A DNA stretch of 64,000 nucleotides from Aplectana chamaeleonis (Eukaryota; Nematoda; Chromadorea; Rhabditida; Cosmocercidae), in NCBI GenBank assembly GCA_029168955.1, contig JAPDOI010000290.1, positions 124,001 to 188,000 on the forward strand, read 5' to 3'. The position numbers and the translations under genes were made by a program. The notes beneath the pieces are model-generated. The model saw only the letters and a list, made by a program, of their open reading frames with translations, did not search any database and was not told the origin of the DNA. This document shows positions 32,650 to 46,400 of the stretch, piece after piece (positions within the stretch are counted from its first letter, which is position 1; every line of letters starts with the position of its first letter).

Positions 32650-33649
32650 GGGTGGTAGTAATCGACATGTTTTCCGCGAGTTGACCTCCGCTAAGCGGGT
32701 GGCTATCACGCGGTCATTGGGTAGCAGATCGCCAGCTTCTTTGGGAGCAAATATGGTATGAGAGAGGTTTATTCTCAAGGAATACGAACAATAAGGGCTT
32801 ACTCTTAAGATCGGAAGTGGGGGAAGGCGAAAAACTTAGCTTAGAAACTGCTGCTCCTGTTTTGAAATGAAAAATTGCGTAGTCAATGAGCGGCTTTCGA
32901 ATGCAATTTCACTCTGCGGCGAACACAGTGAACCGCGGGCTGAAGATTCTTTGGCAGACGGTGAGAAATATACCTGCTGTGGAGAGACGAAGAACGGTCG
33001 CGCAAAAAGTCCTATGGAGGACTTTTTGTGAGCGGTTAACTTAACTCCTTTTCTAGCTTTGATTTCTCGAAAACGCACACGTTTATAATTTCTTTTTCTC
33101 GCTGTATGTAGAAACAAGGGCTACCAAAGTAAGAATGATTAATGCATTACAAATTTGTTGTTTATAACATAAGATTGAATGAGAAAATGCAGTTTAGCCT
33201 TATTTGGTGTTTTAAATCATGTCCTATACAGATAATATAGTACAAATTAGCAGCTGCAAGAAAATGAACAAATTGTCATTCTTTTTTCGACTTATTGCCT
33301 GGAAATCGAGAAAATTCCATTGTTTCCTCCAATTCCCAACTCTCCATATGTTGTCCTGCAATTATAATGATCGATGAGATCGAACCGTTTCCAGTGGTCT
33401 ACAAAAACCTCAGCGAACTCTTATGAATTAAAGGTTTAAAAGAGAATGTGGATGCGTTCATCTCTTTTTACATGACTTACTGTGTAGTGGTGGCGTTTCT
33501 TTGAGTAACGCATACTTTACATTTGAAAAACGAGTTGATCCTTGTTACAGAGGTGGTTAGTCCGCAGCTAAGCTGCGGCTGATTCAAGGTCAACCAACGG
33601 TAAAGAGCGCGTGGTTGACAGGTGTTAAAAGAGAAGATTATCACCACCC
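32650..33649. mobile_element. GGGTGGTAGTAA-family DNA element, copy 3 (1000 bp)
   Basis: Left end GGGTGGTAGTAA, right end TTATCACCACCC (one mismatch), and 3-bp duplication CAG at 32647-32649 and 33650-33652. Deleting the element and one CAG restores the Penelope untranslated region exactly as it stands, uninterrupted, at 32090-32137 (minus strand). Subterminal palindromes such as CCGCAGCTAAGCTGCGG lie near the right end. An open frame at 32836-33117 (minus) is unrecognised. Confidence 0.93.
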
Positions 33650-33764
33650 CAGGTTAAACCTTCACCAAATTTAGGCCTCTGATGACGACGACCGTGTCGA
33701 AACGTAAGGCCACAAAATAAAGCGTACCACCTAAAAACCTCGAAGGCATACAGAAGTATAAAAG

Positions 33765-33770
<6 letters not shown>
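33650..33770 (+). mobile_element. Penelope-like element 3' end
   Basis: Resumes after the inserted element. It holds the hammerhead-like motif, then ACAAAATAAAGCGTACC and GGCATACAGAAGTATAAAA, and runs into (AAT)n. Confidence 0.75.
33674..33711 (+). ncRNA. Hammerhead-ribozyme-like motif (plus strand)
   Basis: Identical 38 bases to 32047-32084 in opposite orientation: stem I GGCCT/AGGCC, CUGAUGA and GAAA boxes, minimal helix III through palindromic ACGU. The exact identity of both copies agrees with a recent common source. Confidence 0.55.
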
Positions 33771-33903
<133 letters not shown>

Positions 33904-36900
33904 CCTATATATAAAGAATGGAAACGGCGCGACCAGAAATCCGCGGAATTGGCTGCGCCTCAACTCTTCAGCGTTGTCGATACGCAGCGCGGCGTGTCGC
34001 GCGCGGCGCCTCACAGCTGATTATTTTCATCATTTCCGTTTCCACCGTTCCCATTTTTTTCTTTATTTATTACTACTTTAACTTTAATTTAAATTTAATA
34101 TGATGATAGGATTTCTCTAACATCTCGAAAACCTCGTGATAACCTTGCGAAATTCTCGAAAGGACATGGATATTCCAATAAAAAATGGACATCAGGAAAA
34201 TTTATCCGAATTCTCTCTTTAAAGAAAGTGTTGAAATAATTGCCTTTTTTTAGAGGAAAATGTTCTAATGGATACTGAAAAAAATTATCGGATCCCTCTC
34301 TTGAAAAAAAAAATTTGAACTGTTCAATTTGTTTTTGAAAAAAAAAATTGTTCGAATGGATATTGGGAAAATTTAATATAACGGGGAAAAATTTTCTATA
34401 AAAAAAATTGAGGCCTCTTATTCAAATTTATTCTCCTATTCTAAAAATTTGAGAGCGCGATTCTGAATATTCCAATAAAAAATGGACATTAGGAAAATTT
34501 ATCCGAATTCTCTCTCTAAAGATAGTGTTGAAATAATTGCGTTTTTTTCGAGAAAAATGTTCTAATGGATATTGGAAAATATATCGGAATCCTCTCTTGA
34601 AAAAATTTTTGAACTGTTCGAATTTTTTTTCTGAAAAAAAATGTTCAAGTGGATACTGGGAAATATAAGATATTGGAAAAAAAATTTGAGAGAAAACCGA
34701 GGCCTTATTCAAATTTTTTCTCTCATTCTGAAGTTTTCAGAAAGCAATTCCGAATATTCTAATAAAAAAATTGCATGTTAAGAAAACTCATCCGAATCCT
34801 AGCCTTAAAAATTTTCGAAATAATCGCATTATCTCGAAAAAAAAATGTTCGAATGGACGTTGGGAAAATTTATCGAAATCCTCTCTTGTTAAAATTATCC
34901 GAATTCTCCATAGGAAAATGGATATTGTGAAAATTAACCCAATCCTTTTTTTTAAATTCTATCCGAGTATTCCAATGAAAAAATGATTTTGCGAAAATTG
35001 ATCCGAATCCTCTTTTGAAAATAAAAAGTTGAATAGTTAGATTTTTTTGAAAAAACAAATTGTGAAATCCGGTTCCGGATATCCGAGAACACGCAGATGG
35101 TATGATGCGAATTTCCTTTTTTGGAAAATTTTCGTTCCCGTATTTGGGAATCTCCGTTCCTTGATTTCAAGGAGTTCGATGGTTTGTTCACTTAATCAGG
35201 AGCCGTTTTTCCTTACATTCAGGTTGTCAAAATCTCAAATTTAAACAAAGGCGTCGAATCAAAAGTACAGACCATGCACTTGATATGACGCCAATTTTCA
35301 TTTTTGGTAAAACGACCAAGATTCTGATGTTATAGCGAATTCGATGTTGTTTTCCTGATCAGTATATATTATCATAACATTCGCTAACGCTATTTGAATC
35401 TCGCATGTCCTTCTAACTGAATGTTTCGGGATCAAAAGGGACAGCCCTCGAATCAAGTGTTTTGTACCGCAGACTGCGGACTACGCAGTTGATTCACCGC
35501 CTATTTTCTTTTCTTTTTTCATTGCACCCGCCTAGAATTTTAATATTTCACACTGATTTTCTGTCTTTGACTAGCGTGGCAGCCACGTTATTTGAAGGCC
35601 CCCTGGCAGTAGTATAGTTGCGCATTTCGAAAAACGAGCAGACAGACAAACAAGGCGCCGAAAGCATTTCACCTCTTCAATACTTCAAATTCTTCAATCA
35701 GGCTGCGGTGGCACGCAATGACGACACGTATACTTTGCACACCCGTACCTTTCCGCCGCTGCCCTCTGGCGCCGATCATATCTCGTTTACACCCAAAATG
35801 GCTACCATTTCATAACTCTTAGCAGCACATAAACTACGTAGAGAGTGCTAAGCGGGAATACTACATAGAGAGAGGGGGTCGGTGAAGCCGGCCCATCGTT
35901 CGGCGGAACCGAACGAATACTACGTAGAGAGTGGCGGGTCGGCGAAGCCGGCTCATCGTTTGGCGAAGCCGAACGAATACTACGTAGAGAGTGGCGGGTC
36001 GGCGAAGCCGGCCCATCGTTCAACGGAACCGAAAGAATACTACGTAGAGTGTGCTAAGCGGAGGGTGGCCGGCGAAGCCGGCCAATTGTTCAGCGAAGCC
36101 GAACGAATACTACGTAGAGAGGGGGGTCGGCGGAGCCGAACGAATACTACGTAGAGAGAGGGGGTCGGCGAAGCCGGGCCATTGTTCGGCGGAGGCGAAC
36201 GAATACTAGGTAGAGGGAGGAGGGCCGGCGAAGGCGGCCCATCGTTCCGCGAAGCCGAACGAATACTAGGTAGAGAGGGGGGGGTCGGTAAAGCCGGGCC
36301 ATCGTTCGGCGAAGCGGGACGAATACTACGTAGGGAGTGCTAAGCGGAGGGTGGCCGGCGAAGCCGGCCCATCGTTCGGCGAAGCCGAACGAATACTACG
36401 TAGAGAGTGCTAAGCGGAGGGTGGCCGGTGAAGTCGGCCCATCGTTCGGCGAAGCCGAACGAATACTACGTAGAGAGTGGCGGGTCGGCGAAGCCGGCCC
36501 ATCGTTCGGCGGAACCGAACGAATACTACGTAGAGTGTGCTAAGCGGAGGGTGGCCGGCGAAGCCGGCCAATTGTTCAGCGAAGCCGAACGAATACTACG
36601 TAGAGAGGGGGTCGGCGGAGCCGAACGAATACTACGTAGAGAGAGAGGGGGTCGGCGAAGCCGGGCCATCGTTCGGCGGAGGCGAACGAATACTAGGTAG
36701 AGGGAGGAAGGCCGGCGAAGCCGGCCCATCGGTCGGCGGAGCCGAACGAAGACTAAGTAGAGAGGGGGGGTCGGTAAAGCCGGCCCATCGTTCGGCGGAG
36801 CAGAACGTATACTACGTAGAGAGTGCTAAGCGGAGGGTGGCCGGCGAAGCCGGCCCATCGTTCAGCGAAGCCGAACGAATACTACGTAGAGAGAGGGGTC

Positions 36901-37480
36901 GGCGAAGCCGAGCCATCGTTCGGCGCAGGCGAACGAATACTAGGTAGAGGGAGGGGGGTCGGCGAAGCCAGCCCATCGTTCGGCAAAGCCGAACGAATAC
37001 TACGTAGAGGGAGGGGGGTCGGCCAAGCCGGCCCATCGTTTAGCGAAGCCGAACGAACACTAGGCGGAGAGCGGCCGGCGAAGCCTGCCCTTCGTTTGGC
37101 GGAGCCGAACTAATACTATGTAGAGAAGAAGACCGGCGAAGCCGCTTGCATCGTTCGGCAGAGCCGAACGAATACTACGTAGAGAGTGCTAAGCGAAGGG
37201 TGGTCGGCGAAGCCAGCAGCGTTCGGCGAAGCCGAACGAATACTACGTAGAGAGAGGGAGGTCGGCGAAGCCGGCCCATCGTTCGGCGGAGCCGAGCGAA
37301 TACTAGGTAGAGGGAGGAAGGTCGGCGAAGCCGGCTCATCGTTCGGCGGAGCCGAACGAATATTATGTAGAGAGAGGGGTCGGCGAAGCCGCTCATCGTT
37401 CGGCGAAGCCGAACGAACACTAAGCGGAGGGCGGCCGGCGAAGCCGGCCCTTCGTTCGGCGAAGTCGAACAAGTACTAAG
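33904..37480 (-). repeat. Right arm of the large inverted repeat
   Basis: Mirror of 1-3619. The AT-rich part (33904-35830) is nearly identical to 1694-3619. The satellite part matches with unit-scale indels. It contains the mirror of the degenerate AT-rich tandem repeat at about 34120-35060. Its inner edge coincides with the (AAT)n tract. Confidence 0.93.
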
Positions 37481-40400
37481 CGGAGGGTGGCCGGCGAAGC
37501 CTGCCCATCGTACGGCGGAGCCGAGCGAATACTAGGTAGAGGGAGGAAGGCCGGCGAAGCCTGCCCATTCTTCGGCGGAGCCGAACGAATACTACGTAGA
37601 GAGAGGGGGGTCGGCGAAGCCGGCCCATCGTTCGGCGGAGCCGAGCGAATACTAGGTAGAGGGAGGAAGGCCGGCGAAGCCGGCCCATCGTTCGGCGGAG
37701 CCGATCAAACACTATGTCGAGAGAGGGGGGGCGGTGAAGCCGAACGAATACTACGTAGAGAGAGGGGGGTCGGCGAAGCCGGCCCATCGTTCGGCGGAGC
37801 CGAGCGAATACTAGGTAGAGGGAGAAAGGCCGGCGAAGCCTGCCCATCGTTCGGCGGAGCCGAACGAATACTACGTAGAGAGAGGGGGGTCGGCAAAGCA
37901 GGCCCATCGTTTGGCGGAGCCGAACAAATACTACGTAGAGAGTGCTAAGCGGAGGGGGGCCGGCGAAGCCAGCCCAACGTTCGGCGGAGCCGAACGAAGA
38001 CCATGTAGAGAGAGGGGGTCGGCGAAGCCGCTCATCGTTCGGCGGAGCCGAAGGAATACTACGTAGGGAATGCTAAGCGAAGGGGGGTCGGCGAAGCCGG
38101 CCCATCGTTCGGCAAAGCCGAACGAATATAATGTAGAGAGAGGGGGGTCGGCGAAGCCGGCCCATCGTTTGTCGAAGCCGAACGAATACTACGTAGAGAG
38201 AGGAAGGCCGGCGAAGCTGGCCCATCGTTCGGCAGGCCGAACAGATACTACGTAGAGAGAGGGGGTCGGCGAAGCCGGCCTATCGTTCGGCAAAGCCGAA
38301 CGAATATAATGTAGAGAGAGGGGGTCGGCAAAGCCGGCCCATCGTTTGGCGAAGCCGAACGAATACCACGTAGAGAGAGGAAGGCCGGCGAAGCCGGGTC
38401 AGCGGTCGGCGGAGGTGAACGAATACTACGTAGAGAGAGGGGGGTCGGCAAAGCCGGCCCATCGTTTGGCGAAGCCGAACGAATACTATGTAGAAAGAGG
38501 GGTCGGCGAAGCCGGGTCCATTGTTCGGCGAAGCCGAACAGATACTACGTAGAGAGAGGAAGGCCGGCGAAGCCGGCTCATCGTTCGGCGGAGCCGAACG
38601 AATACTACGTAGAGAGAAGGGGGCCGGCACAGCCGGCCCATCGTTCAGCGGAGCCGAAAGAATACTATGTAGAGAGAGGGGGGGTCGGCGAAGCCGGCCC
38701 ATCGTTCGGCGAAGTCGAACGAATACTACGTAGAGAGAGGGGGTCGGCAAAGCTGGCCCATCGTTCGGCGGAGCCGAACGAATACTACGTAGAGTGCTAA
38801 GCGGAGGGGGGTCGGCGAAGCCGGCCCATCGTTCGGCAGAGCCGAACAAATACTTCGTAGAGAGAGGGGGCTCAGCGAAGCCGGCCCATTGTTCGGCGGA
38901 GCCGAACTAATACTGCGTAAAGTGCTAAGCGGAGGGGGGTCGGCGAAGCTGGCCCATCGTTCGGCGAAGCCCAACGAATACTACGTAGAGAGAGGGGGGG
39001 TCGGCAAAGCCGGCCCATCGTTCGGCGAAGCCGAACGAATACCACGTAGAGAGAGGAAAGCCGGCGAAGCCGGCCCATCGTTCGGCGAAGCCGAACGAAT
39101 ACTATGCAGAGGGAGAGAGGTCGGCGAAGCCGAACGAATACTACGTAGAGAGAGGGGGGGTCGGCAAAGCCGGCCCATCGTTTGGCGAAGCCGAACGAAT
39201 ACTACGTAGAAAGAGGGGGGGGGGCGGCGAAGCCGGGCCAACGTTCGGCGAAGCCGGACAGATACTACGTAGAGAGGAACGCCGGCGAAGCCACTCATCG
39301 TTCGGCGGAGCCGAACAGATACTACGTAGAGAGGGTCGGCACAGCCGACCCATCGTTCAGCGGAGCCGAGCGAATACTAGGTAGAGGGAGGAAGGCCGGC
39401 GAAGCCTGCCCATCGTTCGGCGGACCCGAACAAATACTACGTAGACAGAGGAGGGGATCGGCGAAGCCGGCCCATCGTTTGGCGAAGCCGAACGAATGCT
39501 ATGTAGAAAGAGGGGGGGTCGGCGAAGCCGGTCCATCGTTCGGCGAAGCCGAACGAATACTACGTAGAAAGAGGGGGGGTCGGCGAAGCCGGTTCATCGT
39601 TCGGCGAAGCCGAACGAATACTATGTAGAAAGAGGGGGGGTCGGCGAAGCCGAACGAATACTACGTAGAGAGAGGGGGGGTCGGCAAAGCCGGCCCATCG
39701 TTTGGCGAAGCCGAACGAATACTATGTAGAAAGAGGGGGGTCGGCGAAGCCGGTCCATCGTTTGGCGAAGCCGAACGAATACTATGTAGAGAGAGGGGGG
39801 GTCGGCGAAGCCGGCCCATCGTTCGGCGAAGTCGAACGAATACTACGTAGAGAGAGGGGGGTCGGCAAAGCTGGCCCATCGTTCGGCGGAGCCGAACGAA
39901 TACTACGTAGAGTGCTAAGCGGAGGGGGGTCGGCGAAGCCGGCCCATCGTTCGGCAGAGCCGAACAAATACTTCGTAGAGAGAGGGGGCTCAGCGAAGCC
40001 CGCCCACTGTTCGGCGGAGCCGAACTAACACTGCGTAAAGTGCTAAGCGGAGGGGGGTCCGCGAAGCTGGCCCATCGTTCGGCGAAGCCCAACGAATACT
40101 ACGTAGAGAGAAGGGTCGGCGAAGCCGGCCCGTCGTTCGGCGAAGCCGAACGAATACTACGTACAGAGAGGAACGCCGGCGAAACCGGCCCATCGTTCGG
40201 TGGAGCCGAACGAATACTATGTAGAGAGAGGGGGGGCGGCGAAGCCGAACGGATACTACGTAGAGAGAGGGGGGGTCGGCAAAGCCGGCCCATCGTTTGG
40301 CGAAGCCGAACGAATACTACGTAGAAAGAGGGGGGGGTCGGCGAAGCCGGTCCATCGTTCGGCGAAGCCGGACGAATACTACGTAGAGAGAGGAACGCCG

Positions 40401-43400
40401 GCGAAGCCGGCTCATCGTTCGGCGGAGCCGAACGAATACTACGTAGAGAGAGGGGGGTCGGCACAGCCGGGCCATCGTTCAGCGGAGCCGAGCGAATACT
40501 AGGTAGAGGGAGGAGGGCCGGCGAAGCCTGCCCATCGTTCGGCGGAGCCGAACCAATACTACGTAGAAAGAGGAGGGGATCGGCGAAGCCAGCCCATCGT
40601 TTGGCGAAGCCGAACGAATGCTATGTAGAAGAGAAGTCGGCGAAGCCGGTCAATCGTTCGCCGAAGCCGAGCAAATACTACGTAGAAAGAGGGGGTCGGC
40701 GAAGCCGGTTCATCGTTCACCGAAGCCGAACGAATATTACGTAGAAGGGGGTCGGCGAAGCCGGCCCATCGTTTGGTGGAGCCGAAACGTGAATACTACG
40801 TAGAGAGAGGGGGGGTCGGCAAAGCCGGCCCATCGTTTGGCGAAGCCGAACGAATACTATGTAGAAAGAGGGGGGTCGGCGAAGCCGGTCCATCGTTTGG
40901 CGAAGCCGAACGAATACTATGTAGAAAGATGGGGGGTCGGCGAAGCCGGCCCATCGTTCGGCGAAGCCGAACGAATACTACGTAGAGAGTGCTAAGCGGA
41001 GGGTGGCCGGTGAAGTCGGCCCATCGTTCGGCGAAGCCGAACGAATACTACGTAGAGAGTGGCGGGTCGGCGAAGCCGGCCCATCGTTCGGCGGAACCGA
41101 ACGAATACTACGTAGAGTGTGCTAAGCGGAGGGTGGCCGGCAAAGCCGGCCAATTGTTCAGCGAAGCCGAACGAATACTACGTAGAGAGGGGGGTCGGCG
41201 GAGCCGAACGAATACTACGTAGAGAGAGAGGGGGTCGGCGAAGCCGGGCCATCGTTCGGCGGAGGCGAACGAATACTAGGTAGAGGGAGGAAGGCCGGCG
41301 AAGCCGGCCCATCGTTCGGCGAAGCCGAACGAATACTAGGTAGAGAGGGGGGGGGTCGGTAAAGCCGGCCCATCGTTCGGCGGAGCAGAACGTATACTAC
41401 GTAGAGAGTGCTAAGCGGAGGGTGGCCGGCGAAGCCGGCCCATCGTTCAGCGAAGCCGAACGAATACTACGTAGAGAGAGGGGGGTCGGCGAAGCCGGCC
41501 CATCGTTCGGCAGAGCCGAACAAATACTACGTAGAGAGATGGGGGTCGGCAAAGCCGGCCCATTGTTCGGCGGAGCCGAACGAATACTACGTAGAGAGTA
41601 CTGAGCGGAGGGTGGCCGGCGAAGCCGGCCCATCGTTCGGCGAAGCCGAACGAACACTAAGCGAAGGGCGGCCGGCGAAGCCGGCCCTTCGTTTGGCGAA
41701 GTCGAACGAGTACTAAGCGGAGGGTGGCCGGCGAAGCCTGCCCATCGTTCGGCGGAGCCGAACAAATACTATGTAGAGAGAGGAAGGCCGGCGAAGCCGG
41801 CCCATCGTTCGGCAGAGCCGAACGAATACTACGTAGAGAGTGCTAAGCGAAGGGTGGTCGTCGAAGCCGGCCCAACGTTCGGCGAAGCCGAACGAATACT
41901 ACGTAGAGAGAGGGAGGTCGGCGAAGCCGGCCCATCCTTCGGCGGAGCCGAGGCAATACTAGGTAGAGAGGGAGGAAGGTCGGCGAAGCCGGCCCATCGT
42001 TCGGCGGAGCCGAACGAATCTTATGTAGAGAGAGGGGGTTGGCGAAGCCGGCCCATCGTTCGGCGAAGTCAAACGAACACTAAGCGGAGGGCGGCCGGCA
42101 AAGCCGACCCTTCGTTCGGCGAAGTCGAACAAGTACTAAGCGGAGGGTGGCCGGCGAAGCCTGCCCATCGTTCGGCGGAGCCGAGCGAATACTAGGTAGA
42201 GGGAGGAAGGCCGGCGAAGCCTGCCCATTCTTCGGCGGAGCCGAACGAATACTACGTAGAGAGAGGGGGGTCGGCGAAGCCGGCCCATCGTTCGGCGGAG
42301 CCGAGCGAATACTAGGTAGAGGGAGGAAGGCCGGCGAAGCCGGCCCATCGTTCGGCGGAGCCGAGCGAATATTATGTAGAGAGAGGGGGGTCGGTGAAGC
42401 CGAACGAATACTACGTAGAGAGAGGGGGTCGACGAAGCCGGCCCATCGTTCGGCGGAGCCGAGCGAATACTAGGTAGAGGGAGGAAGGCCGGCGAAGCCT
42501 GCCCATCGTTCGGCGGAGCCGAACGAATACTACGTAGAGAGAGGGGGGTCGGCAAAGCAGGCCCATCGTTTGGCGGAGCCGAACAAATACTACGTAGAGA
42601 GTGCTAAGCGGAGGGTGGCCGGCGAAGCCAGCCCATCGTTCGGCGAAGCCGAACGAATACTATGTAGAGAGAGGGGGGTCGGCGAAGCCGGCTCATCGTT
42701 CGGCGGAGCCGAAGGAATACTACGTAGGGAATGCTAAGCGAAGGGGGGTCGGCGAAGCCGGCCCATCGTTCGGCAAAGCCGAACGAATATAATGTAGAGA
42801 GAGGGGGGTCGGCGAAGCCGGCCCATCGTTTGGCGAAGCCGAACGAATACTACGTAGAGAGAGGAAGGCCGGCGAAGCTGGCCCATCGTTCGGCGGAGCC
42901 GAACGAATACTACGTAGAGAGAGGGGGGTCGGCGAAGCCGGCCTATCGTTCGGCAAAGCCGAACGAATATAATGTAGAGAGAGGGGGTCGGCAAAGCCGG
43001 CCCATCGTTTGGCGAAGCCGAACGAATACTACGTAGAGAGGAAGGCCGGCGAAGCCGGCTCATCGTCCGGCGAAGCTGAACGAATACTACGTAGAGAGAG
43101 GGGGGGGGGGTCGGCAAAGCCGGCCCATTGTTTGGCGAAGCCGAACGAATACTATGTAGAAAGAGGGGGGGGTCGGCGAAGCCGGTCCATCGTTCGGCGA
43201 AGCCGAACGAATACTACGTAGAGAGAGGAAGGCCGGCGAAGCCGGCTCATCGTTCGGCGGAGCCGAACGAATACTACGTAGAGAGAGGGGGGTCGGCACA
43301 GCCGGCCCATCGTTCAGCGGAGCCGAACGAATACTATGTAGAGAGAGGGGGGGTCGGCGAAGCCGGCCCATCGTTCGGCGAAGCCGAACGAATACTACGT

Positions 43401-46400
43401 AGAGAGAGGGGTCGGCAAAGCTGGCCCACCGTTCGGCGGAGCGGAACGAATACTCCGTAGAGTGCTAAGCGGAGGGGGGTCGGCGAAGCCGGCCCATCGT
43501 TCGGCAGAGCCGAACAAATACTTCGTAGAGAGAGGGGGCTCAGCGAAGCCGGCCCATTGTTCGGCGGAGCCGAACTAATACTGCGTAAAGTGCTAAGCGC
43601 AGGGGGGTCGGCGAAGCCGGCCCATCGTTCGGCAGAGCCGAACAAATACTACGTAGAGAGATGGGGGTCGGCAAAGCCGGCCCATTGTTCGGCGGAGCCG
43701 AACTAATACTACGTAGAAAGAGGGCGGGTCGGCGAAGCCGAACGAATACTACGTAGAGAGGGGGGGGGTCGGCAAAGCCGGCCCATCGTTTGGCGAAGCC
43801 GAACGAATACTATGTAGAAAGAGGGGGGGTCGGCGAAGCCGGTCCATCGTTTGGCGAAGCCGAACGAATACTATGTAGAAAGATGGGGGGTCGGCGAAGC
43901 CGGTCCATCGTTCGGCGAAGCCGAACGAATACTACGTAGAGAGGAAGGCCGGCGAAGCCGCTCATCGTTCGGCGGAGCCGAACGAATACTACGTAGAGAG
44001 GAGGGTCGGCACAGCCGGCCCATCGTTCAGCGGAGCCGAACGAATACTATGTAGAGAGAGCTGCGAGGGTGGCGAAGCCGGCCCATCGTTCGGCGAAGCC
44101 GAACGAATACTACGTAGAGAGAGGGGGGTCGGCAAAGCTGGCCCATCGTTCGGCGGAGCCGAACGAATACTACGTAGAGTGCTAAGCGGAGGGGGGTCGG
44201 CGAAGCCGGCCCATCGTTCGGCAGAGCCGAACAAATACTTCGTAGAGAGAGGGGGGTCAGCGAAGCCGGCCCATTGTTCGGCGGAGCCGAACAAATACTA
44301 CGTAGAGAGATGGGGGTCGGCAAAGCCGGCCCATTGTTCGGCGGAGCCGAACGAATACTACGTAGAGAGTACTAAGCGGAGGGTGGCCGGCGAAGCCGGC
44401 CCATCGTTCGGCGAAGCCGAACGAACACTAAGCGAAGGGCGGCCGGCGAAGCCGGCCCTTCGTTTGGCGAAGTCGAACGAGTACTAAGCGGAGGGTGGCC
44501 GGCGAAGCCTGCCCATCGTTCGGCGGAGCCGAACAAATACTATGTAGAGAGAGGAAGGCCGGCGAAGCCGGCCCATCGTTCGGCAGAGCCGAACGAATAC
44601 TACGTAGAGAGAGGGGGGTCGGCAAAGCTGGCCCATCGTTCGGCGGAGCCGAACGAATACTGCGTAGAGTGCTAAGCGGAGGGGGGTCGGCGAAGCCGGC
44701 CCATCGTTCGGCAGAGCCGAACAAATACTTCGTAGAGAGAGGGGGCTCAGCGAAGCCGGCCCATTGTTCGGCGGAGCCGAACTAATACTGCGTAAAGTGC
44801 TAAGCGCAGGGGGGTCGGCGAAGCCGGCCCATCGTTCGGCAGAGCCGAACAAATACTACGTAGAGAGATGGGGGTCGGCAAAGCCGGCCCATTGTTCGGC
44901 GGAGCCGAACTAATACTACGTAGAAAGAGGGCGGGTCGGCGAAGCCGAACGAATACTACGTAGAGAGAGGGGGTCATCAAAGCCGGCCCATCGTTCGGCG
45001 GCGCCGAACGAATACTACGTAGAGAGAGGAAGGCCGGCGAAGCCGGCCCATCGTTTGGCTAAGCCGAACGAATACTACGTAGAAAGAGGGGGGGGGGTCG
45101 GCGAAGCCGGTCCATCGTTCGGCGAAGCCGGACGAATACTACGTAGAGAGAGGAACGCCGGCGAAGCCGGCTCATCGTTCGGCGGAGCCGAACGAATACT
45201 ACGTAGAGAGAGGGGGGTCGGCACAGCCGGGCCATCGTTCAGCGGAGCCGAGCGAATACTAGGTAGAGGGAGGAAGGCCGGCGAAGCCTGCCCATCGTTC
45301 GGCGGAGCCGAACAAATACTACGTAGAAAGAGGAGGGGATCGGCGAAGCCGGCCCATCGTTTGGCGAAGCCGAACGAATGCTATGTAGAAAGAGGGGGGG
45401 TCGGCGAAGCCGGTCCATCGTTCGGCGAAGCCCAACGAATACTACGTAGAGAGAGGAAGGCCGGCGAAGCCGGCCCATCGTTCGGCGGAGCCGAACGAAT
45501 ACTATGTAGAGAGAGGGGGGGTCGGCGAAGCCGAACGAATACTACGTAGAGAGAGGGGGGGTCGGCAAAGCCGGCCCATCGTTTGGCGAATCCGAACGAA
45601 TACTATGTAGAAAGAGGGGGGTCGGCGAAGCCGGTCCATCGTTCGGCGAAGCCGAACGAATACTACGTAGAGAGAGGAAGGCCGGCGAAGCTGGCTCATC
45701 GTTCGGCGGAGCCGAACGAATACTACGTAGAGAGAGGGAGGTCGGCACAGCCGGCCCATCGTTCAGCGGAGCCGAACGAATACTACGTAAAGTGCTAAGC
45801 GGAGGGGGGTCGGCGAAGCCGGCCCATCGTTCGGCAAAGCCGAACGAATACTACGTAGAGATAGGGTCGGCAAAGCCGGCCCATCGTTCGGCGGAGCCGA
45901 ACGAATACTACGTAGAGAGAGGGGGGTCGGCAAAGCTGGCCCATCGTTCGGCGGAGCCGAACGAATACTGCGTAGAGAGAGGGGGGGGTCGGCAAAGCCG
46001 GCCCATCGTTCGGCGGAGCCGAACTAATACTACGTAAAGTGCTAAGCGGAGGGGGGTCGGCAAAGCCGGCCCATCGTTCGGCAAAGCCGAACGAATACTA
46101 CGTAGAGATAGGGGGGTCGGCAAAGCCGGCCCATCGTTCGGCGGAGCCGAACGAATACTACGTAGAGAGAGGGGGGTCGGCAAAGCTGGCCCATCGCTCG
46201 GCGGACCCGAGCGAATACTGCGTAGAGAGAGGGGGGGGCGGCGAAGCCTGCCCATCGTTCGGCGGAGCCGAACAAATACTACGTAGAGAGAGGGGGGTCG
46301 GCAAAGCAGGCCCATCGTTTGGCGAAGCCGAACGAATACTATGTAGAAAGAGGGGGGGTCGGCGAAGCCGGTCCATCGTTCGGCGAAGCCCAACGAATAC